In this document: piece after piece, positions 1-9,305 of the stretch | Layout: each line of letters starts with the position of its first letter | Numbering within the stretch: position 1 is the first letter of the stretch | DNA from: JANYHF01 sp963732765 | Lineage (GTDB): Bacteria; Pseudomonadota; Alphaproteobacteria; Rhizobiales; Hyphomicrobiaceae | Direction of reading: 5' to 3' | Assembly: GCA_963732765.1 (NCBI GenBank) | Contig: CAVTAS010000001.1 | Location: forward strand, 248,001 to 312,000 | Length of the DNA: 64,000 nt | Made by a program: the position numbers and the translations under genes | The notes under the pieces: model-generated | The model's input: the letters and a program-made list of their open reading frames with translations, nothing else | What the model was told of the DNA's origin: nothing | The model's database searches: none

Positions 1-294
1 TATCCCGGGCGGCCGGTGCCCTAGCGCCAAACCGAACGTCTTCAGGTAGCCCAGGGGTTTGTTCGAAAGGGCCCAAATTTGGGCGCGCGCGTAGCGACGG
101 GGGCTGAGGGGGAGCAAGTAGCCGGTCTCATGGAAGGCATCGTGATCAAGTTTCGATTTCAGGTCCTTAGGTGCGGGAGACCGAACACTGAAGGTCGCGA
201 TATCGAGCCCGCGGCGACGCAGTTCGTCGATTTCGCGCCGGATGAAAGTGTGGGACATGCTCGGGTAGAGGCTAGTCAAGTAGCCGATACGCAT
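1..294 (-). CDS. Glycosyltransferase family 4, N-terminal part (runs off window edge)
   Basis: The first 98 codons, read leftwards from an ATG at 294, encode a protein starting MRIGYLTSLYPSMSHTFIRR. This is the usual opening of GT4 sugar transferases of exopolysaccharide clusters (WcaL-like, with the YPSxSHTFIRREIxxLRxRG signature). The remainder lies beyond base 1. Family role: transfer of a sugar from a nucleotide-sugar donor to a lipid-linked oligosaccharide at the inner membrane. The gene runs in the same direction as the polysaccharide export gene upstream of it, with about 126 nt between them, so both probably belong to one EPS operon. Donor and linkage cannot be told. Confidence 0.85.
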   Translation of the reverse strand, partial: MRIGYLTSLYPSMSHTFIRREIDELRRRGLDIATFSVRSPAPKDLKSKLDHDAFHETGYLLPLSPRRYARAQIWALSNKPLGYLKTFGLALGHRPPGI

Positions 295-420
295 AAAGGA
301 ATCCTGATCGCGCCCGTACGGCAGATGGTCGGCGACAGTTGCGCCGATGTCCCTTGGAGGATGTGCTTGTGTTCGATTGCATGGAGATCGCGATTGATCG
401 CCGAAAATCGATGCTTGCGG

Positions 421-1863
421 CTAGTTGCTGCCGGTCACCATCGGCTTGGCGTCTTCGGGTCGCAACGTGGCAACCTTCAGGACATCGCCGGGCTGCAACG
501 GAGTAACGTCATCGACCGGGAAGGTCACATAGCCCTTCGGTGTCCGACGCATGACCGAATAGACCAGCAACTCCTGGCCAGCCATCGACACCTTGAACGG
601 ATCTTGCCCCTTGGTCAGGCCAACCGAGTTACGCGCCGTTCGCACGGACGCCTTGAGCGCATCCTTCTGATGGGCCAGCGAGTTGATCTCGTTCATCAGT
701 TCGCGCCAACGGGCGAGTTCCTTGGTCTTCGCGTCGGCCGCCAAGTCGTCGAGTGTGCGCGTAGCACGGCTGATACTGGCCAACACCTCAAGCCGGTTGA
801 TCGAGAAAGTCGCGTCCGTCGTTTCGATCGCTGCGACCTGCGTGGTACGGACAAATCCCTTCGAGACGAGGGTCTTCAGAGCCGTTTTCTGCGTCTGGTT
901 CAGCTTCAGCTGGTTGTCGATTTGCGCAATCTTGAGGTGCAGATCCTCTAACTCGGCCTTGGCGTGCTCGCGGGCGCGCTTGTTGGCGTCGAGCAGCTGA
1001 ACTCGTACTTCGGCTTCGCTGGCCTGCAGGCGTTGCTCGCGCGTCATCAAATCGCGCGCTTCAACTTCACCGGCCAACGCCACCAGATCGTCAGGCATCT
1101 CGCTGAACGGGCGCTGATCGCGCTCGGCTTCCAGCCGCGCCAACCGGACGGTGACCAGCTTGAGGTTTTCCGTGTCGCTCTGTATGCGGTTGATGGTGGT
1201 TGCGAACTCCGTGCCGCGCGTGCCAGCTGTCGGACGGTAGGGACCGCCCGCCATCGAAACCGCATGCACCACCGTCATGCGCAGGGCAAACGGATAAACA
1301 CCCGGCTTCTCGACAAAGCCGACGATATAGATCGGCCGCCGCTCGGCGACATCAACCACGACATCGAAGTTGCGCACCATGGACTTTTGCGCGGCCTGGG
1401 AGATATCTGCGCGCAATTGCTCTTCGTCGCGCCCAGCCGCCTTGAAAGCGCCAAGCACGGGCAAGGTGATGGCGCCGCGGGTATCGATGAGATAGTCGCC
1501 GGAGAGATCCTCGCGTTGATAAATCCGTATCCTGATTTTATCACCGGCATCGAGCAGATAGCGGCCTGGATCGTCGGCAGCGAGCGGCGGCGTCGGCGTG
1601 ACCGGAGTGTTCGTAACCGTGAACGGACTAGGTGCCGGAATTGGATCGGACTTGACCGTCGGCATCGGCAGCTGCGGCGAAGCGACCGGCGGCCTTGATG
1701 TCTCTAACCTTGCCGTCGCCATCGTGGTGCCATGCGCCGGCTGGTCGGCTGCCTGGACAGCGCCCAATGACGGCAGGCCAATAGCTGCAAGCTGCAAAAC
1801 CAGAAGTCCGAGCAGCACGTCTCTCGGCGACCGTCTAGACAGCCAATCGCGGGCCATACGCAT
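421..1863 (-). CDS. Polysaccharide biosynthesis/export protein (ExoF/Wza type)
   Basis: 480 residues from the ATG at 1863. A longer frame reaches a TTG at 1938, but only the 1863 start places a signal peptide (charged start, hydrophobic VLLGLLVLQLAAIGL, then an AQA-type cleavage site) at the N-terminus, and AAGGGTG lies just upstream. After a Pro/Thr-rich linker comes a Poly_export domain from about residue 100 (YLLDAGDKIRIRIY), then an SLBB-like segment (YIVGFVEKPGVYPF). A long central coiled-coil stretch and a short conserved C-terminal piece follow. Such proteins carry EPS through the periplasm and outer membrane; the coiled coil suggests the rhizobial ExoF subtype rather than classical Wza. 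It sits between GT4 and GT2 genes in one orientation. Confidence 0.9.
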   Translation of the reverse strand: MRMARDWLSRRSPRDVLLGLLVLQLAAIGLPSLGAVQAADQPAHGTTMATARLETSRPPVASPQLPMPTVKSDPIPAPSPFTVTNTPVTPTPPLAADDPGRYLLDAGDKIRIRIYQREDLSGDYLIDTRGAITLPVLGAFKAAGRDEEQLRADISQAAQKSMVRNFDVVVDVAERRPIYIVGFVEKPGVYPFALRMTVVHAVSMAGGPYRPTAGTRGTEFATTINRIQSDTENLKLVTVRLARLEAERDQRPFSEMPDDLVALAGEVEARDLMTREQRLQASEAEVRVQLLDANKRAREHAKAELEDLHLKIAQIDNQLKLNQTQKTALKTLVSKGFVRTTQVAAIETTDATFSINRLEVLASISRATRTLDDLAADAKTKELARWRELMNEINSLAHQKDALKASVRTARNSVGLTKGQDPFKVSMAGQELLVYSVMRRTPKGYVTFPVDDVTPLQPGDVLKVATLRPEDAKPMVTGSN

Positions 1864-2031
1864 GTCGTTCACCCTTATACTCGCGTCCCCGCTTTGGCTA
1901 TTCAGCCGCTCACGGAACGTCACTGCAAGATCGTTCAACTTCGCTCTACAAGGTCTCGCGACCGATGGACAGACCGCTTTGTAAATACTGCTTAACCTGG
2001 GACGTCAGCCCATTGATTTGGCGGGAGATCA

Positions 2032-3036
2032 TCAGCGAGCGGACTTGTACTCAATGAGCCGAATCGGGTTGTCGAGACAATACCGCTTCACGAACATGAA
2101 GATGCCGAAACAGCCAGCCAACTTGGCCGGCACAGCCGTCGCGAAAGCATAATACCAAGACGCGGGGTCGGCGATGTTTCGTTTGGCCGCTATCCGGATG
2201 ACCTGAACCGGGTAGAGCGCAAACAGCAGCAGCGCTTCAAGTCGCACCAACGCTAGCAGCAGGAACACGATGGGTAAGGCTGCGCCCCAAACGAGCGTGC
2301 GCACAAGTTCGTTGCGCCACATATGGTCGGCCTCGTTGCGGCGCAACCAGGACACTTGCGCATACGCATAGCCCAGTCGAACTGAGCGTCGCCACCATTG
2401 GCCAAAGCGTAGAATGGCGGCATCATGAAGGTTCATTTCGGCGTCCAGGCGCCAGATCTTGTGGCCCTTGTTGCGCAGTCGCGTGCACAGTTCAGAGTCT
2501 TCGCCTGCCACAACTTCCGGATTGAAGCCGCCAACTTCCGCCAATGCCGATGTCCGCATCATGGCGATGCCGCCACAGCCGTCCGTTTCGCCGATCGGCG
2601 TATCCCATTCGATGTCGCACAACGTGTTGTAAACGGATCGTTCGGGGTAGCGCTCGCGGCAGCGGCCACTGACTACAGCCACCGCCGGATTGGCGCGCAG
2701 AAACCTTGCCGCGCGTTCAAGCCAGCCCGGATTGAGTTCGCAGTCGCCGTCGATGAACTGGACGAACCGGTATTTGGCGGCTGCCCCGGCCAGGAGTTCG
2801 GCCAGTCCGGCATTTCGGGCGCGCGCTGCTGTAAATGGCCTGGACATATCGAGTTCTAGAACGCGGATGCCAAGCTGGCCAGCCGCAGCCACGCTGCCAT
2901 CGCTGGAACCGGAATCGACATAGACCACGCGTTCGCAAAGAGCAGCGACGGCCTTGAGACAGGTCACCAGACGTAGCCCTTCGTTACGCCCGATCACGAC
3001 GATGCCGACGTCGGTTGGTGTCGTCTCAACTGACAT
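2032..3036 (-). CDS. Glycosyltransferase family 2 (exopolysaccharide)
   Basis: 334 residues from an ATG. The N-terminal GT-A fold is clear: VGIVVIGRNEG near residues 9-19, the VYVDSGSSDGS nucleotide-sugar site near 38-48, and a DGDCE motif as the DxD-type metal site. A GED-like acceptor-site motif (VAGEDSELC) follows. The C-terminal third has hydrophobic stretches (around PIVFLLLALVRLEALLLFAL) that anchor it to the inner membrane. It lies upstream of the export gene on the same strand, so a role in assembling the same exopolysaccharide is inferred. The sugar transferred is unknown. Confidence 0.88.
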   Translation of the reverse strand: MSVETTPTDVGIVVIGRNEGLRLVTCLKAVAALCERVVYVDSGSSDGSVAAAGQLGIRVLELDMSRPFTAARARNAGLAELLAGAAAKYRFVQFIDGDCELNPGWLERAARFLRANPAVAVVSGRCRERYPERSVYNTLCDIEWDTPIGETDGCGGIAMMRTSALAEVGGFNPEVVAGEDSELCTRLRNKGHKIWRLDAEMNLHDAAILRFGQWWRRSVRLGYAYAQVSWLRRNEADHMWRNELVRTLVWGAALPIVFLLLALVRLEALLLFALYPVQVIRIAAKRNIADPASWYYAFATAVPAKLAGCFGIFMFVKRYCLDNPIRLIEYKSAR

Positions 3037-3450
3037 AGCAGCTATACCCTATGTGGCACAACGTACTGGGCGCCAAATCTGTTCCCGAAATTCCGCAGCG
3101 TTTCACTGTACCCGTCCAAAGTGTTCGCTTGTTCCAATCGTAGAGCCCGTCGACCGCTGGCCCCACAAGTGTCGGGCGTCCGCGTTTTCGCCAATGGCAA
3201 AGTCTATTGGCTCACGAACAAACGCAGAGCCCGGGCTTGCGCCCAGTCCAATTGTCTGTTCCGGCAATATGCGATGGCAGATAACATATCAGGTGAGCGG
3301 ATGCGCGCAAGAGCCGAGTCATTCTATGGGATTTCTTGGTGCTAGACATTTTCCCCGAAGCGCCCGCAATGCAGCATTTTTCATGGTGCAGCGCAACAAA
3401 AAAGTCTCCGCTGGGGTTGAGCGCTCGTCAAGACTCCTGTTCCAATCTCT
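3037..3450. other. Intergenic region without a recognisable gene
   Basis: About 414 bp between the GT2 gene start and the end of the fused oxidoreductase gene. Short open frames here have no recognisable family. The part next to 3036 must hold the promoter and leader of the leftward EPS genes. No convincing terminator hairpin was seen. Confidence 0.5.
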
Positions 3451-5604
3451 CTACCGTGTCGCTGCCAGCCAGGCCCGGAGCGAGGCTCCGAGCCCTTCGT
3501 CAATCATCTTCTGACGGTCTGATGCCGGGTGCCAGTTCAGCGCTGCCCGCGCATCGCTGCAGTCGAACACTGCCAGCTGCCGGCGGGAGTCCCAGTCGCG
3601 ATAACTGGGAACGCGGATGCGGTCGTGATGCCGCACGGCGACCTTGGCGGCCCATTTGGTCATGTCGTCGAGATAGGGCTTCCAGGTCGGCGCATAATGG
3701 GCGGCCACCTTGGTGTGTGTCATGCGCTCGTACTCGGCGATGTAGTCGCGCGCCGACAGCAGCGGCTGATCGACCAGATTGAACGCCTTGCCTTCGAGAC
3801 CCGGGGCATCCTTGGCCAGCACCAGCGCGGCGGCGATATCGCCGACCAAGACGAACGGCAACGGATTGCGGCCTTCGCCCCAGACCTCGCAGACGCCTGG
3901 CGAGGCCCATTTGCCAACCCCCCAGTGCAGTGGCGTGCCACCTTCGCCGATCACGATGCCAGGCCGCAGAATCACCACCGGTAGTTGCTTGGCGGCATGC
4001 ATTTCCATCAGAATGGTCTCGGCAGCAGCCTTGGCCCGCGCATAGTAGTTGCGCCGAGCGATATCGGGATCGAGCGGCGTAGCGCCGGTAATGGTCCCGG
4101 CCTTCGAGCCCGCGTAAAGTGAGTCAATCGTGCCGGTATAGACCAGCCGTCGCACGCCGGCAGCCTTGCAGGCCTCCGCGATCAGACGCGTCGGCTCGAC
4201 GTCGCGCTTGAGATACTCGGCCCAGGATTTCGATTCGACGCGGGCCAGGTGATAGACGCAATCGATCCCGGTCATGGCGGCCGCAATTGAGGCCGGGTCT
4301 GTGATATCGACCCGCGCCAGTTCCAACCGGCTGGCGTCCAGATCTTGCAGTCCGGGCGCGCCCCCGCGCACGGCCGCGCGAACGCAATGACCAGCGCTAA
4401 TCAGCTGCCGAATGAGTTCTTTGCCAATGAATCCGGTGCCGCCGAACACCAGCACGGTGGGCGGACTAGCCACGCCGAACCGCGCTGGGCGTTGCGCCGG
4501 CGGGTTGGGCGTCACGCCCGCACTGTCGACGATGCGGTTGCATAGATCGACCACGTCGCGCCCGGTGGTGGCGGCGATGCGGCTGTCGAGGTCGCCGCCA
4601 GCGCGTGTGCCCTGGTAGAAGGCCGCAACGCTGTCCAGCAACGAGGATTCGAAGGGGTTGCCACGCTTGCGCAATTTCAGTCGGGTCAGCGCCAGATCGG
4701 CGAAGGTGCCGCGCGCCTGCTTGCGGAGCTGGCCGGCAATACTGGCGCTGCGGCGGTAGCGGTCGATGTCGATGCTAGATGGGGTCGCGGTGTCGATGGT
4801 GCAGGTGTTGGCTTCCAGGTCGCAATAGGCGGTTCCCAGCAGTCCGCGCACCTGGATTGCCCGTTGGCTGTAACCGGGCCCCATATTGATGTTGGCCTCG
4901 ATGACGGTGCGCCCCGCCGTTCCGCGCACGTTCCAGCGTCGGAAGATTCTTCCACCGGTGGGAAGCGTCACCTCGCGGTCGGCGCTTGCGGTCAGCGTGT
5001 CGGGCTTGCCTGCAAGATCGATCAGCGCCGCCATCACATGCGGTCCGGTCTCCAGCATAACGTTGCCAGGTTCGCGCACGATCCAGTTGTCGAACGGCCC
5101 GAGCCGGATCTGTCCAAGTTCGTAGAAATAGTTGAAGCCGACGTAGTCGATCGGTCCGAGCACCCCGGAACGCACGGCCTCGCGCAATTTCCGATAGGCA
5201 CCGGCGAACGAGAAATTCTGGCTCACCGCCAGTTGGACGTCCTTGGCCTTGGCGAGCGCTATCAGCTCATCGGCCTCGGCGGTCGTGGTGCACATGGGTT
5301 TTTCGAGCAGCACGTTGACGCCGGCGTCCAGAGCGATCTTGGCCAGCGCAAAGTGCAGGTTGGGCGGCACCAGAATGTGCACCGCGTCCAACCTTTCGGC
5401 CGCCAGCATGCGTTCCAGCGAGGTGTGCCAGGAGCCGACTTTATGCCGCCCGGCGAACGCCTCGGCGGCCGGGGCAGATGCGTCGCAGACGCTCACCAAC
5501 TCGACTTTGCCGGCCGCGCGAATGGCGCGGGCGTGGAAGTCCGAAATGTAACCAGCCCCGACGATCGCAGCGCGGATCGGGCCCTGAGAATAGTGACGCG
5601 GCAC
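3451..5604 (-). CDS. Fused Gfo/Idh/MocA oxidoreductase - NAD-dependent epimerase/dehydratase
   Basis: 717 residues, GTG start at 5604 preceded by a GGGGG Shine-Dalgarno run. Residues about 10-370 are a Gfo/Idh/MocA oxidoreductase: Rossmann loop AIVGAGYISDFH, the EKP catalytic lysine motif at 101-103, and a C-terminal beta-sheet domain. Residues about 384-717 are an extended SDR/epimerase: VLVFGGTGFIG at 384-394 and a YYARAK (YxxxK) catalytic motif near 520. Each half is complete, so this is a true fusion of two NAD(P)-dependent sugar enzymes that are usually separate. It follows the sugar isomerase gene by 190 bp on the same strand. A two-step oxidation/epimerisation of a sugar or sugar nucleotide is inferred; the substrate is unknown. 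Confidence 0.88.
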   Translation of the reverse strand: MPRHYSQGPIRAAIVGAGYISDFHARAIRAAGKVELVSVCDASAPAAEAFAGRHKVGSWHTSLERMLAAERLDAVHILVPPNLHFALAKIALDAGVNVLLEKPMCTTTAEADELIALAKAKDVQLAVSQNFSFAGAYRKLREAVRSGVLGPIDYVGFNYFYELGQIRLGPFDNWIVREPGNVMLETGPHVMAALIDLAGKPDTLTASADREVTLPTGGRIFRRWNVRGTAGRTVIEANINMGPGYSQRAIQVRGLLGTAYCDLEANTCTIDTATPSSIDIDRYRRSASIAGQLRKQARGTFADLALTRLKLRKRGNPFESSLLDSVAAFYQGTRAGGDLDSRIAATTGRDVVDLCNRIVDSAGVTPNPPAQRPARFGVASPPTVLVFGGTGFIGKELIRQLISAGHCVRAAVRGGAPGLQDLDASRLELARVDITDPASIAAAMTGIDCVYHLARVESKSWAEYLKRDVEPTRLIAEACKAAGVRRLVYTGTIDSLYAGSKAGTITGATPLDPDIARRNYYARAKAAAETILMEMHAAKQLPVVILRPGIVIGEGGTPLHWGVGKWASPGVCEVWGEGRNPLPFVLVGDIAAALVLAKDAPGLEGKAFNLVDQPLLSARDYIAEYERMTHTKVAAHYAPTWKPYLDDMTKWAAKVAVRHHDRIRVPSYRDWDSRRQLAVFDCSDARAALNWHPASDRQKMIDEGLGASLRAWLAATR

Positions 5605-5794
5605 GTAGTACCCCCGACAGCGCGACGCCGCGCTAAATGGTTCATGAGTGCAGCTGGTCGCCTCAGAGAACGCTTGCCCGCACTTGCGGCCGGACTATCA
5701 CGTCGGTCGACGCGAAGGCAAAGGCATTGGACTTGGAGCGTAAATGGTGTGAGCCGACGATCGACGCCAGCGGGGCGAAGTGCCGTTGCATCGG

Positions 5795-6652
5795 TCAGCA
5801 GGCAGACCCCAGACGTTCGCGGCAAACCTGGAGCGTTTCGCCGATTGGCCGCTTCCACCAGTCCAGAGCGGAGAAGATTTCCACCTCGGTAAGGCCGGCG
5901 TAGCCCGCCTGCTCCACCCATTGGCGGATTGCCGGGATGTCGATCACGCCGTCGCCCATCATGCCGCGATCGTTGAGCAGGTCGCGGGTTGGATTGAGCC
6001 AATCGTTGACATGGAAGCCGAAGATGCGGTGATCAGCACCTGTGCGAGCGATCTGGTGGGCGAGATCGGGGTCCCACCAAGTGTGATACACATCGACGCC
6101 AAGGCCCAGCCACGGCGCTCCTGCCGGTTCAGGCTCCAGACGCGCGCATAACTCCAGGCCTTGCGCCAATGTGGTGATGCAACTGCGGTCGGCGGCATAG
6201 ACCGGGTGCAGCGGCTCCAGCGCCAGGCGCACGTCGCAGGCCTTGGCGTGGTCGAGCAGGAGGCCGATGCCGTCGGCCACCTGGGCGCGAGCCGCCGCCA
6301 AGTCTTTGGAACCGGCGGGCAAAGAGCCCACCACCAGGAAGAACGAGAACGCGCCAAGTATGCCCGCGTCCGACAGCGCGCGCTTGTTGTCTTCGACATT
6401 GGCGAGGAACTCGGCGCGCGTAGTTGCCGGCAAGTAGGTGGAGCGGCAATAGCCGGTCACTTGCAGGCCGGCGTCCTTGATCTGGCGCGCGATGTCCGCG
6501 ACATCCCCGCCCTCGATCTCGCGGCGCCAGGGGGCGATGCCGCCAAAGCCCGCCTTGGCGATGGCCTCGATAGTCTCACCGATTGGGGTTTGGAAACCAA
6601 GCGTGGCCGTGTTGATCGCGCAGAGATCCGGCCGGCCTGCGAGCGAACGCAT
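5795..6652 (-). CDS. Sugar phosphate isomerase/epimerase (xylose isomerase-like TIM barrel)
   Basis: 285 residues from ATG 6652. AP_endonuc_2-type TIM barrel with the expected acidic/His metal ligands in order: Glu in LALEPLHP, Asp in GVDVYHTWWD, His in GFHVNDW and Glu near the end in LTEVEIFS. Family members isomerise or epimerise sugars or cyclitols, or cleave 3-keto-glycosides. The start lies just after the repaired end of the DUF993 gene (see that entry), so the two were probably translated together. Part of a leftward operon TetR-SDR-DUF993-isomerase. Confidence 0.88.
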   Translation of the reverse strand: MRSLAGRPDLCAINTATLGFQTPIGETIEAIAKAGFGGIAPWRREIEGGDVADIARQIKDAGLQVTGYCRSTYLPATTRAEFLANVEDNKRALSDAGILGAFSFFLVVGSLPAGSKDLAAARAQVADGIGLLLDHAKACDVRLALEPLHPVYAADRSCITTLAQGLELCARLEPEPAGAPWLGLGVDVYHTWWDPDLAHQIARTGADHRIFGFHVNDWLNPTRDLLNDRGMMGDGVIDIPAIRQWVEQAGYAGLTEVEIFSALDWWKRPIGETLQVCRERLGSAC

Positions 6653-7820
6653 CGATTAGCTCACACCGTAAACGGACAAGCAACGAGCGCATGCGGCGCG
6701 CGGCAAGGTCTGGGTTGGCAAGCAATCCAGCCTGATCTGCCAGCCGGAGGATGTCCGCAAAATACCTAATCGGTCGCATGGCCTGCTGTCCGCCGGCCAT
6801 GACGAAGTGCTCCTGATGGCCGTTTAACCAAGCCAGAAACACCACGCCAGTCTTGTAATACTGCGTGGGCGCACGGAAGATCAGGCGCGAGAGAGGAACA
6901 GTCGGGTCAAAGAGTGCGCGATACTTTGCTGTGTCGCCTGCCGCCAGCGCCGCCAGACTCGCACTTGCTGCCGGCGCGATGGCGTCGAAAATGCCGAGCA
7001 GCGCCTCGCTGTGGCCCTGCGCATCGCCCGCGATCAGTTCGGGATAGTTGAAGTCGTCGCCGGTGTACATGCGCACGCCCTTGGGGAGGCGACGGCGCAT
7101 ATCGATCTCTTTCTGCGCATCCAGCAGCGAGATCTTGATGCCTTCCACCTTTTTCGCGTTAATCTCGATGACGCGCAGTGCCGTTTCCATCGTGTCGCGA
7201 AAATCGCTCCCTCCCCAATATCCGGCGAGCGCAGGATCGAACATCTCGCCAAGCCAGTGCAGGATAACGGGATGCTCGGCTTCGGCCAGAACAGACGAAT
7301 AGACTTTCACATAATCGGCCGGGGTTCTGGCCACGCGCACCAGGGCGCGGCTGGCCATCAGGATGACGCGGCCGCCCAGCTTCTGAACTGCGGCGAGCTG
7401 CTGGAGATAGGCCTTGGTCACATCATCGAGTGTACGCGCATCGTTCGGGCTCAGATGATCGGTACCCACGCCGGAATAGATCACGGCCCCCTTGCGCCCC
7501 TCGGCGGCGGCCAGCGAGCGCCGGATCAACTCGTGCGCGCCGTCCCAGGTCAGCCCCATGCCGCGCTGGGCCGTATCCATCGCCTCGGCCACGCCCAGCC
7601 CCAAATCGAGCAGATGCTGACGAAACGCGATGGTCGGCCCCCAGTCGATATCGGGCGGGCCGGAGGGATCGGCATCGCTCAACGGTTTCACCACGATATG
7701 CGCGGCGGCGAGTGCGATACGGTTGAACGGCTCCTCCGGCCTCCGTGCAGGGATCGGCGTGCCTATCAGTTGATAGTCCTCAAGCACCCCAGTCGAAGTC
7801 GGCAGCTTGATCGTCGCCAT
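6576..7820 (-). CDS. DUF993 family protein (dihydrodipicolinate synthase-like barrel), C-terminus frameshifted
   Basis: 414 residues as read, ATG 7820. Recognised as DUF993, a TIM-barrel family resembling dihydrodipicolinate synthase and found in sugar-degradation clusters; the reaction is unproven. Conserved-looking segments include VYSGVGTDHL, PVILHWLGEMFDP and MYTGDDFNYPELI. As it stands the gene overlaps the next one by 77 bp and ends in an unrelated tail. Removing one A from the AAA run at 6670-6672 gives an ending LLVRYGVS with TAA at 6656-6658, three bases before the isomerase ATG and near the usual family length. One surplus base is therefore likely. Confidence 0.85.
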   Translation of the reverse strand: MATIKLPTSTGVLEDYQLIGTPIPARRPEEPFNRIALAAAHIVVKPLSDADPSGPPDIDWGPTIAFRQHLLDLGLGVAEAMDTAQRGMGLTWDGAHELIRRSLAAAEGRKGAVIYSGVGTDHLSPNDARTLDDVTKAYLQQLAAVQKLGGRVILMASRALVRVARTPADYVKVYSSVLAEAEHPVILHWLGEMFDPALAGYWGGSDFRDTMETALRVIEINAKKVEGIKISLLDAQKEIDMRRRLPKGVRMYTGDDFNYPELIAGDAQGHSEALLGIFDAIAPAASASLAALAAGDTAKYRALFDPTVPLSRLIFRAPTQYYKTGVVFLAWLNGHQEHFVMAGGQQAMRPIRYFADILRLADQAGLLANPDLAARRMRSLLVRLRCELIDAFARRPAGSLRDQHGHAWFPNPNR

Positions 7821-7822
7821 CG

Positions 7823-8590
7823 TCAGTACCTCACGCTGAGAAGTCCGCCATCTGCGGCCACAACTTGTCCGCTGGTATAGGGTAATAGGCCACTTGCCAG
7901 GGTGACCGCGATGCGCGCCACCTCCTCGGGCTTGCCGAAGCGCCTGACCACCGTCAGCCCACCCTCGATCAGCGCGTCGTACTTGGCTTTCGAGGGGGCC
8001 GTCATGTCTGTCTCGATGAAACCGGGCTGAATTTCGTAGACGCCGATACCATCGTTGCCGAGCCGGGCGGCGAACAACTTTGTCATCATCGAGATCGCCG
8101 CCTTGGAGATGCAGTATTCGCCGCGCGCAATCGAGGGGGCGATGGCGTTCGCGGAGGATATCGATACGATGGAGTGGTGGACGTCGGCTGCCTGTGGCCG
8201 CGACAGAAGGCGCCGGGCGAACGCCTGGGTCAAAAAGAACGTACCCTTTGTATTTATATCGAGGCAGCGGTCGTAGCTTTCAACCGATAGATCCAGCAGG
8301 TCGCCACGGCTGAGAACCGAGACACCGGCATTGTTGACCAGAGTAGTCAGCGGTCCGAGCGCCGCTTCCGCCTCGTCCAGCATGCGGGCATGTTGGCCGA
8401 GATCCCCAAGATCGCCGGTTATCGCGATCGACCTGCGGCCAAGCCCGGTAATCTCCAGGCAGGTCGGCAACAGCTCGGGTAACGGAGCGACGTCATTCAC
8501 CGCCACATCGAAACCGTCGTGCGCCAGCGCCAAAGCGATCGCCCTGCCGATGCCGCGTCGCGCCCCCGTGACCAAAGCTACGCCGTGCAT
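7823..8590 (-). CDS. SDR family NAD(P)-dependent oxidoreductase
   Basis: 255 residues, ATG 8590. Classical short-chain dehydrogenase: cofactor loop TGARRGIGRAIAL at about 7-19, NNAGVS near 89, catalytic Ser in SISSA, and YCISK as the YxxxK pair. The end AADGGLLSVRY is also typical. It stops 2 bp before the DUF993 start and overlaps the TetR gene by 13 bp, so it lies in the TetR-led operon. It probably oxidises or reduces a hydroxyl of the sugar or cyclitol handled by the operon. Confidence 0.9.
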   Translation of the reverse strand: MHGVALVTGARRGIGRAIALALAHDGFDVAVNDVAPLPELLPTCLEITGLGRRSIAITGDLGDLGQHARMLDEAEAALGPLTTLVNNAGVSVLSRGDLLDLSVESYDRCLDINTKGTFFLTQAFARRLLSRPQAADVHHSIVSISSANAIAPSIARGEYCISKAAISMMTKLFAARLGNDGIGVYEIQPGFIETDMTAPSKAKYDALIEGGLTVVRRFGKPEEVARIAVTLASGLLPYTSGQVVAADGGLLSVRY

Positions 8591-9237
8591 GCCAGTTTTT
8601 CCATTTTGATGAGGGTCTGGGGTGTGCAGACCAATCGGAGGATGGTCTTGATGTTGAAAGCTAACCGTTGCGACAGCGCCCTGGAGCTCATGAGGTCGCG
8701 CTCGAATACGATGGAGCCCGAGAAGCGGTTGGTGAGGTAGTGATAGCCGATGGCCGCAATGGTGATGTGCAGTTGAACCGGGTCCGTGTCGTCGCGGAAC
8801 ACGCCGGCCGCCACGCCGCGCGCCAACAGCTTCTTCATGCGCGCCACGAACGGCCGGCTGGTGTTGCGGATGATCTCAGAACCTTCTAGGTGCCGGGCCT
8901 TGTGCAGGTTGGCGCTGTTCACCAGGCTGATGAACCCGGGACAGTCGAGATAGTAGGCCCAGGTGAAGGTGACGAGTTTCTGCAGCGCGTCCACCGGATC
9001 CAGCCGGTCGAGGTCCAGCGCAGCTTCGGCCTCGCGGAAGCGCTCGTATTCAGCTTCCAGCACGGCGGAGAACAGCAGGTCCTTGCTGCCGAAGTAGTGG
9101 TAGATCATCTGTTTGTTGGCGTCGGCGGCTTCCGCGATGGCGTCGATGCGCGCGCCACCCAGCCCCAGGTTGGCAAACTCCTGGCGCGCTGCCGACAGGA
9201 TGCGGTCCTTGGTCGCCTCTGCATCGCGGGGTTTCAT
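8578..9237 (-). CDS. TetR/AcrR family transcriptional regulator
   Basis: 219 residues from the ATG at 9237; a TTG at 9258 would add seven residues but would lie inside the operator palindrome. The N-terminal TetR helix-turn-helix is clear (RILSAARQEFANLGLGGARI, then NKQMIYHYFGSKDLLFSAV). The C-terminal half is the ligand domain, with conserved-looking TWAYYLDCPGFI. It is the first gene of the leftward operon and faces the GMC gene. The palindrome at 9257-9272 between them is the obvious binding site, suggesting control of both arms and of itself. Confidence 0.9.
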   Translation of the reverse strand: MKPRDAEATKDRILSAARQEFANLGLGGARIDAIAEAADANKQMIYHYFGSKDLLFSAVLEAEYERFREAEAALDLDRLDPVDALQKLVTFTWAYYLDCPGFISLVNSANLHKARHLEGSEIIRNTSRPFVARMKKLLARGVAAGVFRDDTDPVQLHITIAAIGYHYLTNRFSGSIVFERDLMSSRALSQRLAFNIKTILRLVCTPQTLIKMEKLACTA

Positions 9238-9256
9238 GTTGATGGGCTCTTGATAC

Positions 9257-9272
9257 AACCAACCGGTTGGTT
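9257..9272. promoter_or_regulatory. Palindromic operator, probable TetR binding site
   Basis: AACCAACCGGTTGGTT is a perfect 16-bp inverted repeat in the 68-bp gap between the TetR start (9237) and the GMC start (9306). It is followed by TTATAAAT, which could be a -10 box for the rightward arm. Position and symmetry fit an operator for the adjacent TetR protein; binding itself is inferred. Confidence 0.7.
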
Positions 9273-9305
9273 ATAAATAGCGCATTGGTAGCGGCGAGGC
9301 AAGAT

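Noticed and set aside
79..951. 290-codon open frame on the plus strand at the left end
   Set aside because: It lies opposite the GT4 and export genes, whose family motifs are clear; no homology of its own.
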